DNA of 35,994 nt from an uncultured Ralstonia sp. (GTDB lineage Bacteria > Pseudomonadota > Gammaproteobacteria > Burkholderiales > Burkholderiaceae), in assembly GCA_913056305.1 (NCBI GenBank), contig CAJXMR010000031.1:1-35994 (forward strand), in the 5' to 3' direction. Shown piece by piece: positions 8,042 through 15,850 of this stretch. Under the pieces are notes generated by a model, which saw only the letters and a list, made by a program, of their open reading frames with translations, was not told the DNA's origin and searched no databases. Every line of letters starts with the position of its first letter. Positions within the stretch are counted from its first letter, which is position 1. Both the position numbers and the translations under genes were made by a program.

Positions 8042-9391
8042 ATGGCCTCCCACGCTGATCAGATCCGCCTGCGCCTCGCCGAAGGGCCCGCTGGGGCTCG
8101 GCAACTCCTTGAAAATATTGGGATTAGCCAGCCAACGCTGTCGCGCGCCATGACTACCATGGGTAGCGAGGTGGTGCGGCTTGGGGCGGCTCGATCCATT
8201 CAATATGCGTTGCGAGACGCCGGGCGAGGGCTCGACGACATTGCCATCTACCGCGTGGGTGCGGACGGCACGATCCGGCATCTGGGGATGCTGATACCGG
8301 TCCGGCCGCACGGGTTTGTCATGCAGCAGGCCGATGGGGTGACGCTGCACAGTGACAGCCTCCCATGGTGGCTGATGGACATGCGGCCGCAGGGCTTCCT
8401 CGGCCGCGCGTATGCGTCGAGGTTTGCCGACGTGCTCGGCCTGCCGGCCAAGGTGGCTGAGTGGAACGATGCCCAGGTGCTGCGCGCCCTGACCGCGCAC
8501 GGCCAGGATGCGGTGGGCAATCTGCTGCTGGGGGACCGGGCGCGTGAGCGGTTTCTCGACGCCCCGTTGCCGGCGCCCATCCTGGAGGGTGCCAGGGGTG
8601 ACGCCTATGTCCGCCTGGGCAAAGAAGCCGCCAGTGGCCACCTGCCCAACTCGTCCGCAGGCGGTGAACAGCCGAAGTTCACGGCCTTTGTCGAGACCCC
8701 GAACGGCCCGCGCCACGTGCTGGTCAAGTTCACGCTGCACGACGACCAGCCTAACCCCGTGATCGAACGTTGGCGTGATCTGCTGCTGGCGGAACACCAC
8801 GCGCTCGAGACGCTGGCTGCGTCGGGTGTGCCCGCAGCACGGTCGCGCATCATCGACTGTGCCGGGCAGCGCTTCCTGGAAGTCGAGCGCTTCGACCGGA
8901 AGGGGGTGATGGGCCGGTGCGGCCTGTTTTCACTCGCCTCGCTCGATGCCGAGTTTGCCGGAGACGCCCGCGCCCCATGGCCGGTCATCACGGCGCAGTT
9001 GGCAAACAACGGCGTGATCACGCCCGAATCGGCCAGTGGCGCCGCGCTGCTCTATGCGTTCGGCACGTTGATCGGCAACACCGATATGCACAACGGCAAC
9101 CTGTCGTTCACCAGCGAGCACGGCCGCCCCTATACGCTGGCGCCGGCCTACGACATGCTGCCAATGGGGTTCGCGCCGACGTCAGGCGGTGGGCTGCCGG
9201 ATCGCCTGCCACCTGCCAACCTGCACGCCAGCGTCGCGAATGCGGTGTGGGCGCAGGCACTCGCCATGGCCATTGCCTACCTGGCCCGGGTGCGCGCGGA
9301 TGTGCGCTTCTCTGAGGGGTTCCGCACCTGCGTCGATCACCTGGCTGAGCACCTCGGCGACGCGAGTGAGAAGGTGTCCCGTCTCGGGTGA
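8042..9391 (+). CDS. yjjJ: HipA-family kinase with fused N-terminal HTH (YjjJ/HipH type)
   Basis: The protein has 449 residues. Residues 1-57 form a winged-helix or HTH region (ARQLLENIGISQPTLSRAM, then a wing-like YALRD end), as in Escherichia coli YjjJ. The rest is a HipA-type kinase: Gly-rich ATP loop SAGGEQPKF near residue 205, a lysine strand HVLVKFTL, the catalytic-loop segment GNTDMHNGNLSF (Asp and Asn positions kept) and the metal-binding APAYDMLPM in place of DFG. HipA-family kinases phosphorylate translation-related proteins such as tRNA synthetases and can cause growth arrest. No separate HipB-like antitoxin gene adjoins; the fused HTH may supply autoregulation. The start is poorly supported by a Shine-Dalgarno sequence but fits the HTH boundary. 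The AT-rich repeat array directly upstream is probably its control region. Confidence 0.85.
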   Translation: MASHADQIRLRLAEGPAGARQLLENIGISQPTLSRAMTTMGSEVVRLGAARSIQYALRDAGRGLDDIAIYRVGADGTIRHLGMLIPVRPHGFVMQQADGVTLHSDSLPWWLMDMRPQGFLGRAYASRFADVLGLPAKVAEWNDAQVLRALTAHGQDAVGNLLLGDRARERFLDAPLPAPILEGARGDAYVRLGKEAASGHLPNSSAGGEQPKFTAFVETPNGPRHVLVKFTLHDDQPNPVIERWRDLLLAEHHALETLAASGVPAARSRIIDCAGQRFLEVERFDRKGVMGRCGLFSLASLDAEFAGDARAPWPVITAQLANNGVITPESASGAALLYAFGTLIGNTDMHNGNLSFTSEHGRPYTLAPAYDMLPMGFAPTSGGGLPDRLPPANLHASVANAVWAQALAMAIAYLARVRADVRFSEGFRTCVDHLAEHLGDASEKVSRLG

Positions 9392-9595
9392 AACCGTGCC
9401 GTGGGCGACACGCGCGTCGATGCTGCGGTGCATCGAACGCGGGTTGGAATGGGATGCCACGCGATCCGCGATCACAAGTCGTGCCTGCCAATCTGTATGA
9501 TTCCGAAGACATCTACGCAATCAAATTCCACGCTCGCTGGCGCAGAATGCTTGCTTTCTGGGCGTGTGGCCAACCTCGCAAACCTTGGAGACGGT

Positions 9596-10696
9596 ATGAA
9601 CAACGTTGTCGAATCGACGCTTTCGATCGAAAAGAGCCCGCACCCCGTGGCGGCGGCCGAGCGGGAACGCCTGCTCCAGAACCCGGCATTCGGTCGCGTG
9701 TTCACCGATCACATGGCCACCATCCGCTACACCGAGGGACGGGGCTGGCATGACGCGAAAGTCGGCGCGCACGGCCCGATCCAGTGCGATCCGTCCACGC
9801 TGGTGTTGCACTACGCGCAGGAGATTTTCGAAGGCATGAAGGCGTATTGGCTGCCGGACGGCGGCGGCGCGCTGTTCCGCCCCGATGCCAATGCGCGCCG
9901 CTTCCAGAACTCTGCCAAGCGCCTGGCCATGCCGGCGTTGCCGGAAGAGCTGTTCCTGCAAGCCGTGCGCGAGCTGGTGAAGCTGGACCGCGAGTGGATT
10001 CCGTCGACGCAAGGCAGCTCGCTGTACCTGCGCCCGTTCATGATTGCCACCGAGGTGGTGCTGGGTGTGAAGCCGTCGGCCGAGTACCTGTTCTGCGTGA
10101 TCGCTTGCCCGGTGGGCGCGTACTTCAAGGGCGGCGCATCGGCGGCGGTCACGATCTGGGTGTCCGACAGCTACACGCGCGCCGCACCCGGCGGCACCGG
10201 CGAGGCCAAGTGCGGCGGCAACTATGCGGCCAGCCTGGTCGCCCAGGCCGAGGCCACGCGCGAAGGCTGCGACCAGGTGGTCTTCCTCGACGCGGTGGAG
10301 CGCCGCTGGATTGAAGAGCTCGGCGGCATGAACGTGTTCTTCGTCTTCGACGATGGCTCGCTGCAGACGCCGCCGCTCACCGGCACGATCCTGCCCGGCA
10401 TCACGCGCGATTCGCTGATCACCCTGGCGCGCGACATGGGTCTGACCGTGCGCGAAGAGCCGTACTCGATCGACCAGTGGCAGGCCGACGCCCAAAGCGG
10501 CCGCCTGCGCGAAGCCTTCGCCTGCGGCACCGCCGCCGTGGTCACGCCCATCGGCACGGTCAAGGGTCGCAAGCACAACTTCACCATCGGTGATGGCGGG
10601 GCCGGCAGCGTGACGACCCGCCTGAAGACTGCGCTGGTGGACCTTCAGCAAGGCCGCGCGCCGGACCCGCACGGCTGGCTCGATCGCCTGTTCTGA
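9596..10696 (+). CDS. ilvE: Branched-chain amino acid aminotransferase
   Basis: The protein has 366 residues, the length of the eukaryote-like (BCAT) subgroup of class IV PLP aminotransferases rather than the ~310-residue E. coli form. It catalyses the last step of leucine, isoleucine and valine synthesis (and the first of their breakdown), moving an amino group between glutamate and branched 2-oxo acids in the cytoplasm. Visible motifs: HYAQEIFEGMKAY, LYLRPFMIA, GEAKCGGNYAAS with the PLP lysine at K205, VERRWIEELGGMNVFFV, and the phosphate-binding FACGTAAVVTPIG. The ATG at 9596 is preferred over in-frame upstream codons because TTGGAG at 9585-9590 precedes it and the protein then starts as family members do. 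The next gene begins one base after its stop, suggesting translational coupling. Confidence 0.95.
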   Translation: MNNVVESTLSIEKSPHPVAAAERERLLQNPAFGRVFTDHMATIRYTEGRGWHDAKVGAHGPIQCDPSTLVLHYAQEIFEGMKAYWLPDGGGALFRPDANARRFQNSAKRLAMPALPEELFLQAVRELVKLDREWIPSTQGSSLYLRPFMIATEVVLGVKPSAEYLFCVIACPVGAYFKGGASAAVTIWVSDSYTRAAPGGTGEAKCGGNYAASLVAQAEATREGCDQVVFLDAVERRWIEELGGMNVFFVFDDGSLQTPPLTGTILPGITRDSLITLARDMGLTVREEPYSIDQWQADAQSGRLREAFACGTAAVVTPIGTVKGRKHNFTIGDGGAGSVTTRLKTALVDLQQGRAPDPHGWLDRLF

Positions 10697-10697
10697 A

Positions 10698-11498
10698 ATG
10701 ACGGGTTCGCCTGGCCTCGACGTTGCCCAGACGTGGCTCGCCACCTGCAACGGCCGTCTCTATGTCAAGCAGTGGGGGGAACTGGCGGATGCCGCGCCGC
10801 CGCCGATCGTGCTGCTGCATGACTCGCTCGGCTGCGTCGATCTGTGGCGCGACTTTCCGCAGCGGCTCGCGCGCGCCACCGGCCGCGCCGTCATTGCCTA
10901 CGACCGGCTCGGCTTCGGCCGGTCCGACGCGCACCCAGGCCACCTGGGGCCGGACTTCATCCGGCAGGAGGCGCAGGGCGGCTTTGCCATGCTCGTCGAG
11001 CAGCTTGGGGTGGAGCGCTTCATCGTCTTCGGCCACAGCGTTGGGGGCGGCATGGCGGTGTCGATTGCGGCGGCGTATCCGGATCGCTGCGTCGGGCTGA
11101 TCACCGAATCGGCACAGGCGTTTGTGGAGGAGCGCACCCGCGAGGGCATCCGCATCGCCCAGGCGCAATTCGCCGCGCCGGACCAGATGGCGCGGCTCGA
11201 GAAGTACCACGGCGACAACGCTCAGTGGGTGCTCGACGCATGGGTCGACACGTGGCTGTCACCGGCCTTCGCGCACTGGAGCCTCGATGGCGAGCTGCCC
11301 CGCGTCCGCTGCCCGGTCCTGGCCATCCATGGCACGGAAGACGAGTACGGATCGACCGCACAGCCGGAACGCATCGTCGCGCTGGCCGGCGCGTCCGCCA
11401 AGCTGGCGTTGCTGCCGCGTTGCGGGCACGTGCCGCATCGGGAGCAGGAGGCGGCGGTGCTCGAGGCAGCGCAAGGGTTCATCGCCACGCTGGCCTGA
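10698..11498 (+). CDS. Alpha/beta-fold hydrolase
   Basis: The protein has 266 residues, usual for single-domain alpha/beta hydrolases. Catalytic triad: nucleophile Ser114 in GHSVGGG, Asp215 in GTEDEYG, and His244 in CGHVPHRE. The oxyanion region is HDSLGCVDLW, and YDRLGFGRSDA is the typical strand-4 to helix segment. There is no signal peptide, so it is cytoplasmic. It presumably hydrolyses an ester or C-C bond; the substrate cannot be told from sequence. It starts one base after the ilvE stop with only a weak ribosome site, so it is likely translated by reinitiation from ilvE. A functional link with branched-chain amino acid metabolism is possible but unproven. Confidence 0.88.
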   Translation: MTGSPGLDVAQTWLATCNGRLYVKQWGELADAAPPPIVLLHDSLGCVDLWRDFPQRLARATGRAVIAYDRLGFGRSDAHPGHLGPDFIRQEAQGGFAMLVEQLGVERFIVFGHSVGGGMAVSIAAAYPDRCVGLITESAQAFVEERTREGIRIAQAQFAAPDQMARLEKYHGDNAQWVLDAWVDTWLSPAFAHWSLDGELPRVRCPVLAIHGTEDEYGSTAQPERIVALAGASAKLALLPRCGHVPHREQEAAVLEAAQGFIATLA

Positions 11499-11535
11499 TC
11501 GCCCATGACCATCCTCACGCGCGACAAGCAGACAA

Positions 11536-12093
11536 CTAATTTCGGTAGTCCTTGATGAAGGGCTCGCATTTGTCGACCGGCTTCAGCCTTGCGGCCCATC
11601 GATATAACTGGTCGGCGAGATTGCGATCGGCATGAAACAGATGATTGCCGGCGCGGCCTCGTAGAAAGGTTTGGGTTCCGTATGGCCCTTCGAACAGCAA
11701 GCCCAGTTGGCTGCCGTCGCTTAAGCGCAGATAGATCGCTTCGCGTGGCTCGAACTCCGGCAAAGAAAACGATGTGGTCTGCAGATGGGCGCCATCGATG
11801 GCGCTGAGCAGATCGGCAATCAGGGCAGGATCTTCCGTCTGGTATTCGCACCCCCCACGGCGTAGACCCGTTTCGTCCAACTGCACCACGTACCACACGT
11901 GTGGCGAGACAATGTACAGATCGACTGCCTTGGCCGTATGGGCGCGCACACGCAGGTTCTCCATTTGCCAGTACGCCTGAATGTCCTGGCGGGTTGCCTC
12001 GGTGTTGAGCGGACCGCTTGAAAGTTGAGCAAACGCTGCAGGGCTCGCGCTGCAGATGGACGCGACGAGAAAAGCCAGCCACCGTGTTTTCAA
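11536..12093 (-). CDS. Small exported protein of unknown function
   Basis: I do not recognise the family. From the chosen start the protein has 185 residues, with a clear Sec signal peptide (KTRWLAFLVASICSASPAAFA, cleavage before QLSSG), so it should be periplasmic. The mature part contains two widely spaced cysteines (in GGCEYQ and DKCEPF) that could form a disulfide, and it ends in a hydrophilic tail, FIKDYRN. The TTG start at 12093 is chosen because GGGGGA lies at proper spacing upstream; an ATG at 12120 adds nine residues (MHQYPRGIH) but lacks a ribosome site. It is convergent with the hydrolase gene and divergent from the AraC-type regulator, so it is a single-gene unit. Confidence 0.65.
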   Translation of the reverse strand: MKTRWLAFLVASICSASPAAFAQLSSGPLNTEATRQDIQAYWQMENLRVRAHTAKAVDLYIVSPHVWYVVQLDETGLRRGGCEYQTEDPALIADLLSAIDGAHLQTTSFSLPEFEPREAIYLRLSDGSQLGLLFEGPYGTQTFLRGRAGNHLFHADRNLADQLYRWAARLKPVDKCEPFIKDYRN

Positions 12094-12215
12094 ATGAATC
12101 CCCCGTGGATATTGGTGCATGCAAGGCGCGCATAGGCTAACCGATTCTCGGCGCATCACGGCGCGCGGCAAACTGGCAGAATGTCCAGACACAACGCGCA
12201 CCCCCAGGTCACGCC

Positions 12216-13115
12216 ATGCCTACCGCCACGCCGCTGCCCGATCCCGTTCCGATCAGCCTGCGTTCGAGCGCCGACCTCGGCTGGCAGGGGTTTGGCGCCA
12301 CGTTGCTAGGCATCCGCCCAGGGACCTACCGGGTGCCGGCGATGGCGCACCATCGCATCAACGTGCATTTCGGGGCGCCCGTGAAGGCGAACTGCCTGTG
12401 TGACGGCCGCCGCTATTCGCGCATCCAGGCGCATGGCGACGCCGACGTGATTCCCGCAGGGCTGGCGGGCGAGTGGACGGACGATGCCGACTGCACCATC
12501 CTGCGCATCGCCATCAGTGATACGTTGGTCCGGTCGATCGGCGAACAGCTCGGCGCGCGCGCAGTGCGCAGGCAAGTCGAACCGCGCTTGCAGTGGCGCG
12601 ATCCGCGTTTGCATCATCTCGCTTCTGCATTGGGCGCTGAACTCGAAGCGGATGCGCCCTCCGATCCGCTCTATGCGGAAAGCCTGTGCACGGCCCTCGT
12701 GGTCCAGCTCCTGACCGGCGACCACGCTCTTGTCACTGACAGCCGCACACTGGCCCCCAGGGTCGCGGCGCGCGTGGTGGACTACATCGAAAGCCATCTG
12801 CACCAGCGCCTGACGCTGGCCGACCTGGCTGCGGAGGCTGGCTTGAGCGTGCCGTATTTCAAGGCGCTGTTTCGCGCAACGCTGGGCGTGCCGGTGCATC
12901 GGTATGTCGTGCAGCGCCGGGTGGAGCGGGCCCGGGCGATGTTGCTCGAAGGGCGCTTGACCGCCACGCAGATCGCGCTGGAGGCAGGCTTTGCGCACCA
13001 GAGCCACATGACCCAGTGGATGAGCCGGCTGCTCGGCCAGACGCCACGGGACATCGCGAACGCCGGCAAGTCCGCGAGGCGAGCGGCGAGCACGCCAGTG
13101 GCATTGCGCAGGTGA
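12216..13115 (+). CDS. AraC-family transcriptional regulator
   Basis: The protein has 299 residues. The N-terminal ~170 residues are a variable, beta-rich sensing domain with no motif identifying a ligand. The C-terminal ~100 residues are a clear AraC/XylS double helix-turn-helix: first HTH around LTLADLAAEAGLSVPYFKAL, linker helix with FRATLGVPVHRYVVQRRVER, second HTH around TATQIALEAGFAHQSHMTQW, and the family ending GQTPRDI. It should bind direct repeats near promoters and usually activates. The closest likely target is the NmrA-like gene that follows 157 bases downstream on the same strand; AraC proteins of this kind often control an adjacent reductase or oxidoreductase. No ribosome site stands out for the chosen ATG. 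Confidence 0.9.
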   Translation: MPTATPLPDPVPISLRSSADLGWQGFGATLLGIRPGTYRVPAMAHHRINVHFGAPVKANCLCDGRRYSRIQAHGDADVIPAGLAGEWTDDADCTILRIAISDTLVRSIGEQLGARAVRRQVEPRLQWRDPRLHHLASALGAELEADAPSDPLYAESLCTALVVQLLTGDHALVTDSRTLAPRVAARVVDYIESHLHQRLTLADLAAEAGLSVPYFKALFRATLGVPVHRYVVQRRVERARAMLLEGRLTATQIALEAGFAHQSHMTQWMSRLLGQTPRDIANAGKSARRAASTPVALRR

Positions 13116-13272
13116 CGGGCATGCGCCGGGTTCCGTCGCTGGCCCGCCGCGCAATCATCCGTCGCTGCAAGAATCCTCCTTTCCTGCAAGTCTCCCGAGG
13201 CGCTGCGCTTTAGGCTCCCGTCTCATCGGTCCTGCGCGTGTGCCGGACCTTAAGACTCAAGGGAGGTCGAGC

Positions 13273-14163
13273 ATGTTCGTCATTTTCGGAGCGTCGGGCC
13301 ACGTCGGGCGCGCGACCATCGCTGCCTTGCGCCGCGCCGGCAAGCCCGTGCGGGCGGTGGTGCGTGATGCGCGGCACGCTGATGCGTTTGCCAAGCTGGG
13401 ATGCGAGGTCGCGCGGGCTGATCTGGGCGACGCGGCGTCGGTCGCCGAGGCCATTGCGGGGGCCTCGGCGGTGCAGATCCTGTGTCCGGTGCCGGTGCGC
13501 GATCCGCACCCCGAATCGACGATGCGCCGCATGATCGACGTGGCCGCCGAGGTCTTGCGCGCCAATCCACCGCCGGCGGTGCTCGCGTTGTCGGACTACG
13601 GCGCGGAACTGGACCGGGGCACCGGCCTCACGCTCCTGTTCCACGAACAGGAGACGCGCCTGAGGCCGCTGGCGACACGCCTGACGTTGCTGCGCTCTGC
13701 GGAACACGCGCAGAACTGGACCGCCATGCTGCCGGTGATGCTCGCCACGGGCGCGCTGCCGAGCCTGCACCACCCGCTGTCCCGGCCTTTTCCCGCCATC
13801 GCGGCCCAGGATGTCGGCACCCTCGCGGCCGAGCTGCTGCAGGACGACGGGCCCTGGAGCACGCCGCGCATCGTCAGCGTCGAGGGCCCGCGGCGGGTGA
13901 GCGTGCTCGACATCGCCCGTGCGTTCAGCGAGGTGAGCGGGCGGGAGATCGTTGCCGGCGAGTTGCCGCGCAGTGCGTGGTCAGCCTCGTTGCAACGCGC
14001 GGGGCTCAGCGAGAACCATGTGCAGCTGCTCACCGACCTATACGACCAGCACAACGCCGGCCACATCGATGTCGAGAAAGGTGCGGGCGAGCAGCGTTTT
14101 GGCAAGACCGAGTTGGCGGAGGTCTTTGGCGCGATGCTGACGGAGCATGTGAAGGTGAGATAG
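13273..14163 (+). CDS. NmrA-like NAD(P)-binding protein (atypical SDR)
   Basis: The protein has 296 residues. The Rossmann dinucleotide motif is at the extreme N-terminus: GASGHVGRATIAAL, residues 6-19. It follows the NmrA/HSCARG pattern with a strand-2 basic region (VRAVVRDARHADAF) that favours NADP(H), and an active-site region without the classical YxxxK. It also has the conserved LRSAEHAQNW and an NmrA-type C-terminal helical part. Members are redox sensors, quinone oxidoreductases (QorB/YtfG) or isoflavone-reductase-like enzymes. The ATG at 13273 is chosen because GGGAGG at 13261-13266 is an excellent ribosome site and the Rossmann fold starts there. It may be regulated by the AraC-type protein upstream. 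Confidence 0.85.
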   Translation: MFVIFGASGHVGRATIAALRRAGKPVRAVVRDARHADAFAKLGCEVARADLGDAASVAEAIAGASAVQILCPVPVRDPHPESTMRRMIDVAAEVLRANPPPAVLALSDYGAELDRGTGLTLLFHEQETRLRPLATRLTLLRSAEHAQNWTAMLPVMLATGALPSLHHPLSRPFPAIAAQDVGTLAAELLQDDGPWSTPRIVSVEGPRRVSVLDIARAFSEVSGREIVAGELPRSAWSASLQRAGLSENHVQLLTDLYDQHNAGHIDVEKGAGEQRFGKTELAEVFGAMLTEHVKVR

Positions 14164-14217
14164 CAGGGCGCGGGCGGAGACTTCTGCGCCGTTGCCGAGG
14201 CCATTCACCTCAGCACG

Positions 14218-14580
14218 TCAGGCAAACCACCCCAGCCCCAACGCCACCAGCGCCGGCACCGTCTGCACAAACACGATCCGCTTGCTGACGGTGATCCCGC
14301 CCCAGATGCCGGCAATCGCCACGCAGATCAGCCCATACAGCGCGAACGATGCCGACACGGTGGCATCCGGTGCCACCAGCCCCAGCGCCAGCGCAATCAC
14401 CAGGAAGCCGTTGTACAGCCCCTGGTTCGAAGCCATGGCCGCGGTTTCAGCGGCCTTCTCGGGCGTGATGCGGAACACCTTCGGCCCGCGCGTTTTCCAC
14501 AGCACCATCTCGAGCAGCACGATGTACATGTGGATCAGCATCACCAGCAGGTAAACGGCGAGGGCGAGGGTTCGGATCAT
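14218..14580 (-). CDS. DUF1304 small membrane protein
   Basis: The protein has 120 residues and four predicted membrane helices (about residues 3-22, 54-70, 75-97 and 102-118). The segment HMYIVLLEMVLWKTRGPKVF after helix one and NQGLYNGFLVIALALGL are characteristic of DUF1304 (COG3759). The function is unknown; it is an integral inner-membrane protein. The ATG at 14580 lies at the start of the first helix; upstream in-frame codons would add a hydrophilic leader untypical of the family. It is divergent from the dienelactone hydrolase gene with 128 bases between the starts, and convergent with the NmrA-like gene. Confidence 0.85.
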   Translation of the reverse strand: MIRTLALAVYLLVMLIHMYIVLLEMVLWKTRGPKVFRITPEKAAETAAMASNQGLYNGFLVIALALGLVAPDATVSASFALYGLICVAIAGIWGGITVSKRIVFVQTVPALVALGLGWFA

Positions 14581-14708
14581 GGCAATTTTTTGTAATGATG
14601 GTCCGGCAATGATAGAGGGTTTGATTCGGAAGCCTGCACCGTCGGACCTGAAAAATTCATCGCCAGGGGCTATGCTGTGCGCTCTTGTTCTACCAGAGGA
14701 GCCACCGC

Positions 14709-15425
14709 ATGAAAGCAACGCAAGGATCCATGATCACGTATCAGCGCCCGGACGGTCAGCAGGTCCAGGGCTATCTGGCCAAGCCGGCCAAGCAAGCGGG
14801 CGCGCCGGGCATCGTCGTCATCCAGGAGTGGTGGGGCCTGAACGACCAGATCCGTGGCGTGGCCGACCGCCTGGCGCGTGCCGGCTATGTGGCGCTGGTG
14901 CCCGACCTGTACCGCGGCAGCCAGACCGTGGAAGAGGAAGAAGCCCACCACCTGATGACCAACCTGAACTTTGGCGACGCGGCCACGCAAGACATTCGCG
15001 GCGCCGTGCAATACCTCAAGCAGCACTGCGAGCGCGTGGGCGTGACCGGCTACTGCATGGGTGGTGCGCTGACGCTGCTGGCGCTGTGCAATACGCCGGA
15101 GGCAGATGCCGGCGTGGTGTGGTACGGCCTGCCGCCGCTGGAATACATCGATGCGTCGAAGATCAAGGTGCCGGTGCAAGGCCACTGGGCCACGCAAGAT
15201 CAGTTCTTCAAGATCGAGTCGGCCGACGCGCTCGAGCAGAAGCTGCGCGAGGCCGGTGTCGATGTCGAGTTCCACCGCTATCTCGCGCACCACGCCTTCG
15301 CCAATGAAACGGCCGTGGGCTCGGGCCGCATCGCCGCCACGCAGTACGACCCGGTTTGGGCGCAACAGGCGTGGGATCGTGCCCTGACGTTCCTCGGCCG
15401 CACGCTCTGGCCGCGCCAGGGGTAA
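14709..15425 (+). CDS. Dienelactone hydrolase family protein
   Basis: The protein has 238 residues, the standard length. The catalytic triad is Cys116 in GYCMGG, Asp164 in ATQDQFF and His195 in HHAFAN, the Cys-Asp-His set that separates dienelactone hydrolases from serine hydrolases. The N-terminal VIQEWWGLNDQIRGVADRLA is the family-typical EWWGL segment near the active site. The classic reaction opens dienelactone to maleylacetate in chloroaromatic breakdown, but no other catabolic gene is nearby, so a general housekeeping lactone or ester hydrolase is more likely. The ATG at 14709 follows AGAGGA with good spacing. It is cytoplasmic and monocistronic. Confidence 0.9.
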   Translation: MKATQGSMITYQRPDGQQVQGYLAKPAKQAGAPGIVVIQEWWGLNDQIRGVADRLARAGYVALVPDLYRGSQTVEEEEAHHLMTNLNFGDAATQDIRGAVQYLKQHCERVGVTGYCMGGALTLLALCNTPEADAGVVWYGLPPLEYIDASKIKVPVQGHWATQDQFFKIESADALEQKLREAGVDVEFHRYLAHHAFANETAVGSGRIAATQYDPVWAQQAWDRALTFLGRTLWPRQG

Positions 15426-15555
15426 GGCTCGGCGCGTTCACCGCAATCCGCAAGCGTTGTTGGGCGATCCCGACTGAGTCCCGTGTTCAGGCGCCAGCCC
15501 CTAGCCGTCCGACACCCCAGGGGGCCCCGTCACGGGACAGAGGCCCGCACGGTAT

Positions 15556-15572
15556 CCCCCCCGGGAGGGGGG
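15556..15572. repeat. C-run / G-run inverted repeat upstream of promoter
   Basis: Seven C, three G, one A and six G in a row can form a six-pair G/C stem with a five-base loop. It sits about 28 bases upstream of the predicted -35 element at 15600. It has no T-run, so it is not a typical terminator. Confidence 0.4.
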
Positions 15573-15599
15573 CGTGCGCCATATCGCCGCCCGCGCGGC

Positions 15600-15627
15600 T
15601 TGTCGGACGATTGCGCGTGTCTATACT
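15600..15627 (+). promoter_or_regulatory. Candidate sigma-70 promoter of the signalling operon
   Basis: TTGTCG at 15600-15605 and TATACT at 15622-15627 are separated by 16 bases; the -10 element matches consensus at five of six positions. The predicted transcript starts near 15634, giving a leader of about 215 bases. Confidence 0.5.
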
Positions 15628-15850
15628 GCATCCGGTGAAGCCGGACCTGGCCCTTGCTGAGGACGTACGCGAACCGCTTGGGCGCATAACGCGTATTGGT
15701 TAGACCCGCAGCCTCGGCCCGCCCCGGCAACGGGGGAATTCTCGTCGTCGGAAACCAATTCTTGCAGCGAACATTGCCGGGAAGGAGCGGTTGGTCTTCG
15801 CCTCGCGGCAAGAGCGTGCGTACAGCCTTGACGCAGAGGGGGGCCTCGCG

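Larger units (their letters stand above)
15426..15850 (+). other. Long leader region before the signalling operon
   Basis: This gap of 425 bases holds a G/C hairpin (15556-15572), a probable sigma-70 promoter (15600-15627) and then about 220 bases of untranslated leader before the ATG at 15851. An in-frame TTG at 15791 has AAGGAG only three bases away, too close for efficient use. I see no TPP-riboswitch core, tRNA or convincing small gene. Confidence 0.5.

Noticed and set aside
15791..15850. TTG start 60 bases upstream for the NMT1-type binding protein
   Set aside because: The AAGGAG is only three bases from the TTG, and the extra residues are hydrophilic and would bury the membrane anchor; the ATG at 15851 has a properly spaced GAGGGG.
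15630..15850. Possible TPP riboswitch ahead of an NMT1-family gene
   Set aside because: The conserved CUGAGA and ACCUGAUCUGGUUAG-like cores are absent.
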